From Aquihabitans sp. G128 (GTDB lineage Bacteria; Actinomycetota; Acidimicrobiia; Acidimicrobiales; Iamiaceae): 64,000 bases of DNA. The notes under the pieces are model-generated. The model made no database searches and was not told where the DNA came from. It was given only the letters and a program-made list of their open reading frames with translations. This document shows, piece after piece, positions 62,517 through 64,000 of the stretch (within the stretch, counting starts at the first letter, position 1; each line of letters begins with the position of its first letter). The position numbers were made by a program, and so were the translations under genes. The DNA is taken from positions 868,001-932,000 of the forward strand of contig NZ_CP077604.1 in NCBI RefSeq assembly GCF_019048865.1, given 5' to 3'.

Positions 62517-63959
62517 TCAGCCCGCCGCGGGGTCGAGGCTGATCGACTTGGTCTCGAGGTAGGCCTCCATGCCCTCGGGGCCGAGCTCCCGGCCGAGGCC
62601 GGACTGCTTGTAGCCGCCGAACGGGGCGCTGAAGGCCATGGCGAAGTGGTTCACGCCGATGGTGCCGGTCTTGATCTGGCGGGCGACGTCGGTGGCGTGG
62701 GCGGCATCGGTGCCCCAGACCGTGCCGCACAGGCCGTAGAGCGAGTCGTTGGCCTGCTTGATGGCGTTGGCCTCGTCGGAGTACGGCAGGACCGAGAGCA
62801 CCGGCCCGAAGATCTCCTCCTGGGCGATGGTCATGGAGTTCTCGACGTCGCCGAACACCGTCGGATCGACGAACCAGCCCTTCTCCTGCTCGGGGCGGCC
62901 GCCACCGGTGGTGATGCGGGCGCCCTCGTTCTTGCCCTGGTCGATGAGGCCGAGCACCCGCTCGCGCTGGCGGGCGGCCACGAGCGGGCCGATCTGGGTG
63001 GTGGGGTCGAGCGGATCGCCCACCACGAGGGCGGCGACCTTCTCGGTCACGGCCTCGAGCACCTGGTCGTACATGCCCTGTGGGGCGAGGATGCGGGTCT
63101 GGGCCACGCACGCCTGGCCGTTGTTCATCACGCCGGCGTCGACGATCTGCGGGATGATCGCATCGAGGTCGGAGCCCTCGAGGATGATGGCGGCGGACTT
63201 GCCGCCGAGCTCCAGGGTCACCGGGCGCAGCAGGCCGCCGGCGGCTGCGGCGATCTTCATGCCGGCCGCGCTGGAGCCGGTGAAGGTGACCTTGTCGACG
63301 TCCGGGTGGGTCACCAGGTAGGCGCCCACCTCGCGACCGCCGGGGATGATGTTGAGCACGCCCGGCGGGAGGCCGGCCTCGGTGAGGATCTCGTGGAGCA
63401 CGTAGGCATCGAGCGGGGTCTCCGGCGCCGTCTTCAGGACCACCGTGCACCCGGCGATGATCGCCGGGGCGATCTTGATCACGTTCTCGAACATCGGCAC
63501 GTTCCACGGCACGATGGCGGCGGCGACGCCGATGGGCTCGCGGCGCACGACCACCGGACCGAACAGGCCGGCGCGGGTCTTCTCGAACTCGTACTCCTGG
63601 CCGAGGCCGGCGTAGTAGTCGAGGATCATCGTCGGGGCGAGGACCTGCCCGAAGATGCCCCAGCCCTTGGGGCTGCCCATCTCGGTGGCGATCAGGTCGG
63701 CCAGCTCGTCCATGCGCCCGCTGATGAGGGCCGAGGCCTTGGTGAGGATCTCGGCGCGCTCGGAGGCCGGGCGGGTGGACCAGTCGGTGGTGTCGAAGGT
63801 GTGCCGGGCGGCGGCGACGGCGCGGTCGACGTCGGCGTTGGTGGCGTCCGGGACGGTGCCCGCGACCTCTTCGGTGAACGGGTTGATGACGTCGATGGTG
63901 CCGGTCCCCGCCGGTGCGACGAGCTCCCCACCGATGTACAGACGATCGTGGACGATCAC
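62517..63959 (-). CDS. Aldehyde dehydrogenase family protein
   Basis: NAD(P)-dependent aldehyde dehydrogenase of 480 residues. Catalytic residues are C284 (NNGQACVAQTRI), E250 (VTLELGGKSAAI) and N153 (IVPWNVPMFENV); the cofactor loop is VTFTGSSAAGMKI. It resembles broad-specificity aldehyde dehydrogenases of the betaine-aldehyde/geranial type, but the substrate is not evident. The GTG start at 63959 has AGGGGG about 6 nt upstream, so this gene is leadered. The remaining 41 bp of the window hold its upstream region. Confidence 0.92.
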   Translation of the reverse strand: MIVHDRLYIGGELVAPAGTGTIDVINPFTEEVAGTVPDATNADVDRAVAAARHTFDTTDWSTRPASERAEILTKASALISGRMDELADLIATEMGSPKGWGIFGQVLAPTMILDYYAGLGQEYEFEKTRAGLFGPVVVRREPIGVAAAIVPWNVPMFENVIKIAPAIIAGCTVVLKTAPETPLDAYVLHEILTEAGLPPGVLNIIPGGREVGAYLVTHPDVDKVTFTGSSAAGMKIAAAAGGLLRPVTLELGGKSAAIILEGSDLDAIIPQIVDAGVMNNGQACVAQTRILAPQGMYDQVLEAVTEKVAALVVGDPLDPTTQIGPLVAARQRERVLGLIDQGKNEGARITTGGGRPEQEKGWFVDPTVFGDVENSMTIAQEEIFGPVLSVLPYSDEANAIKQANDSLYGLCGTVWGTDAAHATDVARQIKTGTIGVNHFAMAFSAPFGGYKQSGLGRELGPEGMEAYLETKSISLDPAAG

Positions 63960-64000
63960 AGCAGACCCCCTGGCCTATCTCGCGTGTGTGCGGAGCGCAG

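Overview
The window is a GC-rich, densely packed piece of actinobacterial chromosome. Mycobacterial-type markers (a Pup-proteasome locus, PafBC, SteA/SteB, a MarP-like protease) sit beside features unlike mycobacteria (Pup ending in Glu, extra envelope genes between steB and pyrG). This suggests a deep-branching class such as Acidimicrobiia; the placement is an inference from gene content, not from a marker tree.

Layout. 1-9 kb: acyl-CoA carboxylase beta chain (cut by the window edge), a PaiB-like flavoprotein, a P-type ATPase coupled to a PP2C phosphatase, der with its DUF512 radical-SAM neighbour, and ispH. 9.26-10.3 kb: a complete IS481-family insertion sequence with 6-bp target duplication, sitting exactly on the ispH stop codon. 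10.4-13.8 kb: LiaF-like membrane proteins, a PhnZ-like HD protein and a Tat-exported phospholipase-C-like enzyme with an LPxTG-like tail. 13.8-20.6 kb: minus-strand run scpA-scpB-rluB-aroH-tyrA-aroA-cmk-plsC. 20.7-26 kb: trpS, an HD protein, a DksA/TraR protein, xerD, a NUDIX hydrolase and pyrG. 26-36.3 kb: one long minus-strand run tlyA-nadK-recN-steA-steB-murJ-(phosphatase-like membrane protein)-(MraY-like transferase), mostly with overlapping start and stop codons. 36.3-49 kb: a phasin-like protein with a histone-H1-like tail, two signal peptidases, then the Pup-proteasome locus: arc, dop, pup, prcB, prcA, a lipoprotein gene, pafA, a DUF3866 gene, pafB and pafC. 49-56 kb: ferredoxin, a MarP-like protease, a likely tRNA T-loop modification operon (sulfur carrier, TtuA-like thiolase, TrmI), small membrane proteins, a LON-domain protein and a DacB carboxypeptidase. 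56-64 kb: ADP-forming acyl-CoA synthetase with a TetR regulator, nagA, a small DUF6941-like protein, a FIST protein, a VOC protein and an aldehyde dehydrogenase.

Two window-wide patterns matter for reading the annotation. First, at least 22 genes have a TANNNT hexamer ending 5-8 nt before the start codon and usually no Shine-Dalgarno sequence, which points to leaderless transcripts; this was used to choose many starts. Second, eleven otherwise normal genes are broken by a single indel (three in dacB). Most of these lie in CG-dinucleotide runs or homopolymers and are best explained as consensus errors in the assembly rather than pseudogenes. Coordinates of those genes span the whole reconstructed gene.

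No rRNA, tRNA, CRISPR array or prophage was seen. Intergenic hairpin repeats of two related families occur at three loci.
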